From assembly GCF_002632465.1 (NCBI RefSeq), contig NZ_NIBS01000024.1, positions 1 to 38,963 on the forward strand: a DNA stretch of 38,963 nucleotides, given 5' to 3'. The DNA comes from Xenorhabdus budapestensis. GTDB lineage: Bacteria > Pseudomonadota > Gammaproteobacteria > Enterobacterales > Enterobacteriaceae. Every line of letters begins with the position of its first letter. The stretch's first letter is position 1. A program made the translations under genes and the position numbers. Positions 21,813-29,994 of this stretch are shown here, piece after piece. The notes beneath the pieces were generated by a model. That model saw only the letters and a program-made list of their open reading frames with translations. It was not told where the DNA came from and made no database searches.

Positions 21813-23740
21813 TTACTTGTACAACTCAATAATTTCACCTTCTCGCGCAAATTTTTTTTCAATAAGATTTTCCTTTACCTTAGCCACATTGGATGTATAA
21901 ATCACATGGGCGAGGCTATTTTTCGCCCGTGTGGATGTGACATAGAACAATCGCCTAGTTCGCTCCAAACCAGTCTCTTCACCTGCATCCTGTTTTTTTT
22001 GCTTGCACTCGAAAGTTCCTTCACTCCAAAATAGTTCTCGTAAGAAAATAAGAATCCGCCTGCTTCATCATCCATGACAACCATAACACGCTCGAATTCG
22101 TTGCCTTTCACGCCTTGATGGGTTCGATAAATTGAGTTCCCATTGATGTAGTCATTATAATTTCGAATTTGAAAGAAATTAGTTTCCAAAGCTTCAGTCC
22201 AAGCAGTTATCTCGCTATCATCCCGTTCTTCAGCTTCTGATTCAATCTCCAATATAGCTCCCATTTGTTTTGGCTCTGTTCCAGCTTCACTCTCTTTGGA
22301 AGCCACTACAAGCGCCTGTAATTTCGCTGGAATTCTCAGCAGATTATGCTCAGCCAAAACTTCCAGGACTGCACGAAAACTGACCTTTTCATTTGAAATC
22401 ACATCCCTAAACGCATGTTCAGCATTTCGAGCAAGTACTAGCGGATCATTCTTGTTAGCGTCAAGCACACTGGCTTCCAAAAGCGGCGAATTCCTTTCTC
22501 TCAGGATAGACATCAATTCAGCTCGTCTTTCATCACGACTCGCCTCAGCCATAGGAAAAACAATTTCAGAGAAAAAATTTAGTTCGGAATTTTCACCTTT
22601 AGAAATCCGATCTTTAATTTTGTCTGATTTTTCAAGTTTGTTCCAAAGATCACTAAAGCCAAGACGACGTCCAGCCATTTTATGTTCCAAAAGCAAGATA
22701 GCTGTATCTTTGGATTGAATATCTGTCCAGTTCGTGTCACCTGTAACTTCTGCCATAACCTCACGAATTCTGGCTTCAATTTCATTTTTGTTTGAAACAT
22801 TGTTCGATAATAAGAAATATCGAACGTAACCGTCTGCAGCTCCATCTCGGGCAAACTGTTTTCGTTTATCATCTTCACTACGGATTTGATTACCCAAAGC
22901 AACAATGCGCCGCGCTGAGCGATGGTTCATTTCTTTGTTGAAGGTAGTCCAATCACTTGGCTTGGTGTTACCCAGCTCAGATTCGCCCCCACCGAAGATA
23001 CGTTGCATCGTATCTCCAAACAAGCCGATGACAACTTTATTTGATTTAGCATGTTGCAGCTCAAAGAATGCTCGGACTACATCTTTGTTGGTATCCTGAC
23101 TTTCGTCGATAAATATGAAAGGGAACTTGTTTACAATGACTTCTGCCATTATCGACTTAGTAGTCAAAAAACTTGAGAAAAGCTTTAAAACATCCGCATG
23201 GGACAACGCATTCTTTGCAGAGTTGACGCCATTTGGGTCGTAAATGAATGAGCAAGGTTCAGCTAGCCAATCCATTTTTTCCTTTAGCCGGGTAATTGTT
23301 CTCTTTCGAGCTTCTGATGCTTTACCTTCGCGACCACGACTTTCCAAATTTTCTATTTCGGCAAGCTTCGCAGGAATTTTCTCCAGATACCACTTGCGAA
23401 TGTCTTCATTTAAACCAGCAATAGCAGACCAACAAAAGCTATGAATCGTTGAAACCGCAAAGATGGGATTTTGCTCAATCCGATCCACGATTTCATCGGC
23501 TGCGTTATTTGTAAAGGTTACAACAGCAATTTGCTTACCCTGACGAATAAAATTACCAGAATGCTCTTTTTTCAGAAAATCTAGAGCTTCTTTTAGAGAA
23601 TAAGTTTTACCCGATCCTGCTCCCGCAAAGGTGATAAAACTTTTCCCTGAACCTATACGAAGGCACTCTAGGATCCCTTTATCAATTCCATTGTCATGAT
23701 CAATAGATTTGGTTTCCGCCAAGTAAAATTCTTCTGGCAT
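21813..23740 (-). pseudogene. GajB-like UvrD-type helicase with a poly-A frameshift
   Basis: The protein begins 9 bp after the gajA-like stop, behind GGAGGAG. It has Walker A AGAGSGKTYSL (about residues 39-50), AVVTFTNNAADEI (motif Ia), IFIDESQD (Walker B) and THQGVKGNEFERVMVV (motif V). The first frame ends at 21902 after a meaningless tail. Homology continues one frame over as DAGEETGLERTRRLFYVTST and SLAHVIYTSNV to a stop at 21813, giving about 642 residues. The switch is at a run of eight A (21993-22000), where one base is missing for a continuous frame, or where a -1 slip on A-AAA-AAA would restore it. In Gabija, GajB works with the GajA nuclease against phages. Either this copy is dead, it is phase-variable, or it is expressed by slippage. 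Confidence 0.8.
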
Positions 23741-23749
23741 AATCTCCTC

Positions 23750-25261
23750 CTACATTTTGTATTGAAGCTTATCTTGTAGCCATTCAAGACCTTCACTCAT
23801 ATATTCTGGGGGATTGAAACAATCTTCTTTCTTATTTGCGATATGGAAAAGGCAATCGAAAGCAAAGTCTCCTTTCTTTAAAGCTTGCACATAGCAGTAG
23901 AGTGACTCTGATAGGGAGTTACTATCATTTTTAAAGGCGTCTTTAATTTTCTGAAAATATTTATTTTCAAAATTCGCCAAAATCAATGCATCTTCAAAAG
24001 TACGGGATAAAACTTCCTTCCCAGTAATCTGAGTTGTCTTTTGGTAGGCAACGTAAAGTGGTGCACCTTGATTATTTGTAGCATGTTCCTCTTTTGGTAA
24101 GGTCACCAAGTCATCCAAAACTTCTTTTTTTGGATGCCATTCCTTCAAGGTAACATTACTAGTTTTTTGATCTGAATTCTTTTGCGGGAAGCATGATTTC
24201 CCTTCGTTATCAACTGAATCAAGATCTGTCAGCACCAGAGTCGCAACCCCAAGTTTTTCGACTAAATCTCTGTATTTGTGAGTGTGTGCACCGCTTACCT
24301 CCAGTATAGAGATGTATCGTTTCGATAAGCCCGGAAAGCTATTGGAAATGAACTCAGGCACCAGAAGACGTTCGGCTTGCCCTTCAACGAATATAACCCC
24401 ATCGGCAAAGAAAATGTCACAGTGAGTGAGCTTTAAGTGTTTTCTGACAAACTGAAGTTCATCTTTTGGGTTCACGAATAACTCTGACATATTTGCAATT
24501 GACGTATGATCCATTGCAATTGAAGTGTCAGTATTATTTCTCCGGAAGTACCGTAACTCTTTGAAGTCAATATCGTTGATAATATGGCTAGAGTGTGTAC
24601 TAATCACAAGCTGTGTTTGGTATTCAGATTCCTCTTGTTTGCTACACAAGTCGGAATGATTCCGTAAAGTATCATAAGCTTTCGATACGAATACTCGTTG
24701 GACTTGAGCATGCAGATTGACTTCCGGTTCTTCGAGTAAAACTAAATGGATTGGTTCTATCTGATCCTCCATTTTATCCTCAAAGGCAGATGACTTTCCA
24801 ACGCGCATCCATTTGTCGCGAAATTCCAGAAGTCTGAAGGTCAAATATATAAGATTTTGGTAACCAAGCCCCAGGTAACTTTCTGGAACAAACTCTTCTT
24901 CCTCTTTGTCAAAACGGTATCGGATCGATGACGATTTTTGCAAGGCATCCATACCACTAATTTTTGCGGCAATTTCAACAGTCGGGTTGCCACCGATACC
25001 GGGATACCCCATATTCTTCAGCTCATTAAAGGGGGCATTAAACTGCTTATTCAATCTGTCGGTAAACTCTTTTTCTAGCGCTTGCTGTTGCCCCAAAACT
25101 TCAAGGTCTTGTATCTCAGGAAAATCTTCTGGGTTCAAAATATGATCGTAATATTCTCGAAGTAACTTATTGAGACGTTGCTTTTCTGAATATGGCCCCT
25201 TTTGATCTGTGTTATCTTCGGCACCTAAGCCGCGTTGTTCGGATTTATGTGGAATAGAAAA
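23750..25261 (-). pseudogene. GajA-like OLD-family ATPase/Toprim nuclease, N-terminus missing
   Basis: What remains is the C-terminal part of an OLD-family nuclease: the ABC signature region YLGLGYQNLIYLTF, Walker B LVLLEEPEVNLH, the H-loop VISTHSSHI, and a Toprim domain with FVEGQAERLLVP (Glu) and LTDLDS (D-x-D). The Walker A half, about the first 150-200 residues in GajA, is absent. The frame is open up to a TGA at 25262-25264 without a start codon or ribosome site; the first possible start, TTG at 25138, lies inside the conserved part. Homology ends near 25261, next to two strong palindromes, so a deletion or rearrangement removed the 5' end. The system is Gabija-like in gene pair and order. 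Confidence 0.8.
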
Positions 25262-25302
25262 TCAAGAAAACATTAACAGGAAGATTCAGTGGGAAGGATA
25301 CG

Positions 25303-25343
25303 TTTCTGTTTCATTTATTTCTATGAAATAAATGAAACAGAAA
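25303..25343. repeat. Perfect 19-bp hairpin with 3-base loop
   Basis: TTTCTGTTTCATTTATTTC pairs perfectly with GAAATAAATGAAACAGAAA around the loop TAT. It sits where the gajA-like gene loses its 5' end. It could be a terminator for the left-going biosynthetic operon or a site linked to the rearrangement. Confidence 0.9.
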
Positions 25344-25379
25344 TCACAGTCTTTTTACTATAAAGTAAAGCCTGTGATT
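25342..25379 (-). terminator. Terminator of the sulfation operon
   Basis: Downstream of the last gene (stop at 25404) the minus strand reads AATCACAGGCTTTACT, a short loop, then AGTAAAAAGACTGTGATT, a near-perfect 16-bp stem with a small bulge. Together with the adjoining 19-bp hairpin it should end transcription firmly. Confidence 0.7.
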
Positions 25380-25403
25380 ATTCAGGTAGGTAATCTCCTA
25401 CGT

Positions 25404-26675
25404 TTAACGATAAAGTGGCTGGTGAAGTTTAATCCCTATTCTGCATTCCAGTTCGAGAAGGATTTCATCTGCGATAAGATTAGCATTGTATAGATCATCA
25501 TGGGCAACCATAATTCTACCTAACACTTCATTTTCATATACTTGCCGAGAAGGCTCTATTTTGTCAGTGTAAAAATTAACCAGATTCTTATTGTTTTTAA
25601 TATCATCAATAAAAAGCTCATCAGCAATGATGCCATTCTCTAGTGGCATTATTTTCCTTACGGTTACTGCTCTATATGCCGAAGGCAGCTTAATAGGGGT
25701 ATCAGAACAAGTAGCAATTGTAAATAATGAAGGATAAATTGATTCGCCAGTAGATTGGTGATAAATTTCAGGCATTACCCCGCCCATTAGTCTAGGATTA
25801 GCTTCGACTAGTATTGGTCCTGTCTTTGTATACATAAGCTCAATATGGTAAATTCCATGATCCAATCCTAGGGCTTGGCAGACATCTCTTGCATAAGTAA
25901 AACATTTATTTTTTTCGTCATTTGAAAGGTCTGCTGGCATTAAAGACCCAAGCTCAATGCATTCATTAAATCTTGATTGTGAACGACCACTAATCATAAA
26001 TGGGAAAAACATATCTTTATATATACCAACTTCTGCAGAGATTAATTTTCCGGATAAAAATTCTTCGATGAGAATACCTCTTGAAAATATTTCTGTATAA
26101 GGTAATGCAATCTTTTCACTTGTATTAAGGATATTCATTGCTGCTTTACTAACTTCCTCCTGTGTGGAAACTTTCACAGCAAGTAAGCTATCAAAACCAC
26201 TGACTGGCTTAAAAATAAATGGGGGATTATTTTGTTCGAAGATAGTCTTAGCTTCATCAAGAGTGTTAGCTATCCAAGAACGTATCGTAGGCACATGATG
26301 CTCTTCTAATGTTGCTCTCGCTTTATGTTTATTTCTTGCGTTTTTAACCCCTTGTGGATTGGAAAAAGGGATATCATAGCGTTTACAAGCCTCGGCAACG
26401 GCTTCAAGGCTCGGTTCATTAGGCGCAATCACACCATCAATGGTCTCTTGCCGAAGAATACTGTTCAGCAGATATTCAACTTCACTAACATCAGTACCGT
26501 TTTTCATATCGACGATCGTATGAATACGTCTAAGGACTGACTGAGTGTAATCATTATTTTGATAAAAATAGACATTATTCTGTCGAAAAAAAGTTACTTT
26601 ATAACCTCTTTGTAGTGCTTCGTCCATAGCTTGTATCGCTGCATTATTGGCATCAATAAAAATCAAATGTTTCAT
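25404..26675 (-). CDS. ATP-grasp carboxylate-amine ligase
   Basis: The 423-aa protein has the three-part ATP-grasp fold. Lys156 in FIFKPVSGFDS binds ATP, ILIEEFLSG follows, and HIELMYTKTGPILVEANPRLMGG supplies the Mg-binding Glu279, Glu291 and Asn293. Such ligases make an acyl phosphate and join it to an amine. It resembles stand-alone L-amino-acid ligases of dipeptide or peptide-like natural products rather than purine or biotin enzymes. Its ATGA start overlaps the stop of the exporter gene, so the two are coupled. It is the last gene of the operon and the only obvious bond-forming scaffold enzyme, so it may build an amide or dipeptide core. Confidence 0.85.
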   Translation of the reverse strand: MKHLIFIDANNAAIQAMDEALQRGYKVTFFRQNNVYFYQNNDYTQSVLRRIHTIVDMKNGTDVSEVEYLLNSILRQETIDGVIAPNEPSLEAVAEACKRYDIPFSNPQGVKNARNKHKARATLEEHHVPTIRSWIANTLDEAKTIFEQNNPPFIFKPVSGFDSLLAVKVSTQEEVSKAAMNILNTSEKIALPYTEIFSRGILIEEFLSGKLISAEVGIYKDMFFPFMISGRSQSRFNECIELGSLMPADLSNDEKNKCFTYARDVCQALGLDHGIYHIELMYTKTGPILVEANPRLMGGVMPEIYHQSTGESIYPSLFTIATCSDTPIKLPSAYRAVTVRKIMPLENGIIADELFIDDIKNNKNLVNFYTDKIEPSRQVYENEVLGRIMVAHDDLYNANLIADEILLELECRIGIKLHQPLYR

Positions 26676-27859
26676 AGAGTTACCTTATTCGTGATTTTAT
26701 ATGTATTTTTTAATATCAGTAGCAAACAAAGAACAGTGAACCCACAGAACACCACTGAATTAAGCCAGAAAGATGGAGTGTAAAATAAACAAAAAGTACT
26801 TATCATTCCGCCAATTGCGGTTGCAAGCTGGAAGGATGCATTCATTAACCCATTAAGAGTGCTACGTTCCGTATCGTCAACCTGCTTATAAATATCAAAA
26901 AAAATCAGTGGGTTAATTGACGATCTAATCCAAGAGAAAATAGAGAAAAGCAGTGTTTGAAGGACTATATATTCAGCGAAGACTGGTATCAATATAACGG
27001 AAATCATCGCTATACTAAGCAGTAAAATAATTAAGCTTCTTGTAGTGGGAAAAATTTTGTTCACATGACTAATTAAGGTAGAGGCAATTAATCCCGTAAT
27101 ACCAGAAAACATAAATAGGATAGCGATCTGGTAGCTACTTCCTGTTCCAGTATAACTGAGCCAGTAAGCATACATACCAAATACAACAAACACCGACAGA
27201 CCAAATAATGCATACAGTAATAGATAATTTAATACGAGCTGGTTACGAAGTAGTGATATGTACTTGGCTAGAAAGCTTTTAAGGTTAATATGTTGTGTCG
27301 TAGTAGGCTTTTCAACACCCAGTAATAGTAACATCAATGTAACGCTGATGATGAGCATTACCACTAATAATATAAATGGAAAGTACCAAGTAATATTGTC
27401 GCCAGAGAGTATTCCTAGAGGTAAAGCCACCAATTGAGCAAGAGATGCAGAACCTTGTACAATTCCTGTTACAAATAGCCGTTTTTCTCCATCATAGAAC
27501 TCCATAATCAGGGGGAATATAGTAGCCCCCATCATTGGTACGAAAAAACCTATAAGAATACGGAAAATTATGAGTTCTTGAATATTGGTAGAAAATATTG
27601 ACCCTATACAGGATAAGATACAACCGGTAGCACCAATGAGAATGAATTTTTTTTTACCATATTTATCAATAAAAGGACCGTATAACAGATTGCAAAAGAA
27701 GGCAATGAAAGGAAATGCTCCCAATAACAACGTGATATGCTGTTCGCTGGCAGAAAAATGTTGCTGCAAGAAAGGTAGCATTGGGTAAATAAAAGATATA
27801 TTAAAATTAACAACGAAATAACATAAGCAAAATATTACTACTAGCCCGCTTTTTCTCAT
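26672..27859 (-). CDS. MFS exporter
   Basis: A 395-aa protein with twelve predicted transmembrane helices. The loop between helices 2 and 3, GPFIDKYGKKKFI, is MFS motif A, and GIVQGSASLAQLVALPLG in helix 5 fits the antiporter motif C region, so export is more likely than uptake. AGGG precedes the ATG, with a perfect palindrome just upstream. Placed between a sulfotransferase and a ligase gene, it probably carries the finished compound out and may give self-resistance. Confidence 0.9.
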   Translation of the reverse strand: MRKSGLVVIFCLCYFVVNFNISFIYPMLPFLQQHFSASEQHITLLLGAFPFIAFFCNLLYGPFIDKYGKKKFILIGATGCILSCIGSIFSTNIQELIIFRILIGFFVPMMGATIFPLIMEFYDGEKRLFVTGIVQGSASLAQLVALPLGILSGDNITWYFPFILLVVMLIISVTLMLLLLGVEKPTTTQHINLKSFLAKYISLLRNQLVLNYLLLYALFGLSVFVVFGMYAYWLSYTGTGSSYQIAILFMFSGITGLIASTLISHVNKIFPTTRSLIILLLSIAMISVILIPVFAEYIVLQTLLFSIFSWIRSSINPLIFFDIYKQVDDTERSTLNGLMNASFQLATAIGGMISTFCLFYTPSFWLNSVVFCGFTVLCLLLILKNTYKITNKVTL

Positions 27860-27871
27860 TTTTAATCCCTA

Positions 27872-27898
27872 ATACCATCGGCATAATGCCGATGGTAT
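27872..27898. repeat. Perfect 13-bp palindrome between sulfotransferase and exporter genes
   Basis: ATACCATCGGCAT and ATGCCGATGGTAT are separated by one base. The site lies seven bases past the sulfotransferase stop and thirteen before the exporter start. Without a T-run on the minus strand it is more likely an mRNA processing or attenuation hairpin, or a dimeric regulator site, than a terminator. Confidence 0.85.
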
Positions 27899-27905
27899 AA
27901 TTATT

Positions 27906-28649
27906 TTACAGGTTAATAGCAAAAGGCTTGATTTTTTCATAAATCGCAGTTGCTCGGTTAACCATTGACCACTCTGCGTCGTTGAACTGGAAATTATCAT
28001 CATATTTCATATTGGTTTCAGGAATAAAACCAGTAGAAGATTCCAAAGTTTTATGGAATCGCGCATGAGCCTCCGCTTCTTCGGGAGTCCATTTTCTAAC
28101 ATTTCCGTCATTCCAACTCAGTTGGGACTCTTGGAAGTCTAAACCTACTGCCTGACAATATTTACGGAGTGAGTATTCTGGAGCATTCCTGAGTGCATCA
28201 CCTTCGATCACTACAGGTGGTTCCTCAACGTTAAAAATCCTCTCCCACAGCTGGTCCATCGCTGTAAAACCGAATTCCCATTCACCTATTTCATTTTTGC
28301 GTACAGCTTTGCGTGAACGTAAGCATGCTTTAGGTTCACGAATGATAATCGTGTGTTTTGCTCGTTTAAAAATTTCCTCACCAACATAAGGAAGACCAAA
28401 ATACGCCATTTCTTTCAGAAAAAGCACTGGTGCGTCTATAGACATAAGATTCCGATCTACTACTTCACCTGTTTGTTCCCAAAGTTCCGGACGCTCTCCA
28501 TACATATCTGTCATTCGGTCTTTGGAGAAATAGTAAGTATCTGCATATGGCTCAAACAATCCAGTCGTATCATCACGCATCTGGAATGATTTTAACATTG
28601 CAGTGGATAACGAACGAGCAGGTCCCCATAAAAAAATAATTTTCGACAT
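27906..28649 (-). CDS. PAPS-dependent sulfotransferase
   Basis: The 247-aa protein opens with IIFLWGPARSLSTAML, the 5'-phosphosulfate loop of P-loop sulfotransferases, in the variant shared with small bacterial and plant-like members. IIIREPKACLRSRKAVR supplies the Arg/Ser pair expected to bind the 3'-phosphate. The family moves sulfate from PAPS to a hydroxyl or amine. The operon also encodes CysD- and CysNC-like proteins, which make PAPS, so the sulfation step has its own donor supply. The acceptor cannot be read from sequence. Confidence 0.85.
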   Translation of the reverse strand: MSKIIFLWGPARSLSTAMLKSFQMRDDTTGLFEPYADTYYFSKDRMTDMYGERPELWEQTGEVVDRNLMSIDAPVLFLKEMAYFGLPYVGEEIFKRAKHTIIIREPKACLRSRKAVRKNEIGEWEFGFTAMDQLWERIFNVEEPPVVIEGDALRNAPEYSLRKYCQAVGLDFQESQLSWNDGNVRKWTPEEAEAHARFHKTLESSTGFIPETNMKYDDNFQFNDAEWSMVNRATAIYEKIKPFAINL

Positions 28650-28660
28650 AAAAACTCCGG

Positions 28661-28753
28661 TTAACGTAATGGATAAATAGAATTCGGTTTCTTTTTTTTG
28701 CGTCTAAATATAGAAAAAAGAAGACTAAAAAAATTTTTTCTTTTTTTACTCAT
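28661..28753 (-). CDS. 30-aa basic peptide ORF, coupled to the SGNH hydrolase gene
   Basis: An ATG with GGAG six bases upstream overlaps the end of the hydrolase gene (ATGAGTAA). It begins MSKKRKNFFSLLFSIF and continues with RRKKKK and PNSIYPLR, a short hydrophobic stretch between lysine/arginine clusters. It fills the gap to the sulfotransferase start. Small membrane-attached proteins accompany carbamoyltransferases of the SxtI type in other clusters, so it may be a helper of that kind. It could also be chance in AT-rich DNA. The ribosome site and coupling favour expression. Confidence 0.5.
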   Translation of the reverse strand: MSKKRKNFFSLLFSIFRRKKKKPNSIYPLR

Positions 28754-29855
28754 GATTTACTCCAATATATTTGTTGATTAATCGAGCCATCTCTAAATAA
28801 CCTTCGTCATTGAAGTGTACGCGGTCGACATAGATGCTCTCATTGATTAAAGGTGACTCTCCCATGATAATATTCATATCAAAGAAATTAATGTTTAATC
28901 GAGCCAATCTTGAGCGTAACTCATTAACTAAAATTGGATGATTTTCTTTAGCTAGGATGCGTGAAAAAAGCCTCCAAAAATTATTTGGACACTGATCTAT
29001 AGCACAAAAAATTTCTTCTTCTATAGCTGTTAGTTGAGTCTTTGACCAATAAGACATTGGTTGTAAAAAAAAGGACAATTTGGAATTGTACGGAGCTAAT
29101 AGCGATTTCCATTGACTCATAGTCTGTTCAATTACTGTAGCAGTCCTAATCAAACGTTGTGAAGTATCAGTACTTTCATCCGTAATTATGACATCTGCTG
29201 GATTGAAACCATCAGATACATTCATGATCTTGTTGTAAAGCTTTTTCATTGGATTTAGCTTACGATTATCCAGTTCTGAAGCGTAACTATTAGCTCTTCT
29301 TTTTAAATCATCATTGTATTTATTCATATAATATTGGTATTCATATGAATAATAATAACGGCCGTGTTCAGTAGCTAGCTCATCAGGAATCCCTTCCAAC
29401 GTTAGTGTGTTCATACCGCTAAATACAACAACGTGGTTAATTTGGTTGAACCGTTGTTGGTGCATTAAAAATAATATTACTTCTTGAGTTGAGTTATACC
29501 CCCTCCCCCCAAAGTTTATCCATGGTTCTCCAGTTAATTTAGATAACCCAGAGGCGATAGTGTACTCATCTGCGGTAGCGCCAGTTCCTAGGGTAGTTGA
29601 CCCCCCAATAATAATATTGATTGGCACATCTGATGGAATCGAATCCATCGAGATATAGCCATCCTTATATTTTGTATATCGGAAGCCTAAACTATCTGTA
29701 TTGATAGTTTTTGATTTAAAATTTGTTTGATGAAAAAACATCGTATAGGGTAACCATCTTACGCCAAGATACATAAATTCATCATAGTCGCGAATCTGAG
29801 GAGTTAAACGATAGACTTCATTGACGGCTTCATCATGACTTAATTTATTTTTCAT
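28746..29855 (-). CDS. SGNH/GDSL-type hydrolase-like protein
   Basis: I place the start at ATG 29855, seven bases after AGGAG; the TTG 18 bases earlier lies upstream of that site. In the 369 residues, INIIIGGSTTLGTG is the GDS-like block with the nucleophile Ser. WINFGGRGYNSTQEV gives the Gly and Asn positions, and YVDRVHFNDEGYLEMA is the closing D-x2-H dyad. SGNH members are esterases or acyltransferases, and genes like this often sit behind SxtI-type carbamoyltransferases. It might transfer or remove an acyl group or help carbamoyl transfer. There is no signal peptide, so it should be cytoplasmic. Confidence 0.8.
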   Translation of the reverse strand: MKNKLSHDEAVNEVYRLTPQIRDYDEFMYLGVRWLPYTMFFHQTNFKSKTINTDSLGFRYTKYKDGYISMDSIPSDVPINIIIGGSTTLGTGATADEYTIASGLSKLTGEPWINFGGRGYNSTQEVILFLMHQQRFNQINHVVVFSGMNTLTLEGIPDELATEHGRYYYSYEYQYYMNKYNDDLKRRANSYASELDNRKLNPMKKLYNKIMNVSDGFNPADVIITDESTDTSQRLIRTATVIEQTMSQWKSLLAPYNSKLSFFLQPMSYWSKTQLTAIEEEIFCAIDQCPNNFWRLFSRILAKENHPILVNELRSRLARLNINFFDMNIIMGESPLINESIYVDRVHFNDEGYLEMARLINKYIGVNHE

Positions 29856-29994
29856 TCTGTTCTCCTGCCTCAAAATGATAGTAACTATTTTTATCCTCGA
29901 ACCTTAAGTTCATCGGGTCTTTAAATTTATTTTTTAAAAATCCCAATGGTAATAAAATAAAAAAATAATAAAATCTTAGTAAAAGTGTCATCAT
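29845..29994 (-). CDS. 49-aa SxtJ-like mini membrane protein
   Basis: The ATG directly follows the TAA of the carbamoyltransferase gene, and the stop overlaps the hydrolase start by 11 bases. The peptide has one hydrophobic helix (TLLLRFYYFFILLPLGFL) and a tail reading KNKFKDPMNLRFEDKNSYYHF. Both parts recall the C-terminal end of SxtJ-family membrane proteins, which accompany SxtI-type carbamoyltransferases: a P-L-G-x-L before a K/R-D-P-L-x-x-x-F-D...S-Y-W segment. This would be a minimal version of that partner. The resemblance is from memory of the family, not an alignment. The tight gene packing supports it being real. Confidence 0.6.
   Translation of the reverse strand: MMTLLLRFYYFFILLPLGFLKNKFKDPMNLRFEDKNSYYHFEAGEQNEK

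Noticed and set aside
25404-26675. Carbamoyl-phosphate synthase or purK-like housekeeping role for the ATP-grasp gene
   Set aside because: Length and motif spacing fit a stand-alone amino-acid ligase, and no pyrimidine or purine genes are near.
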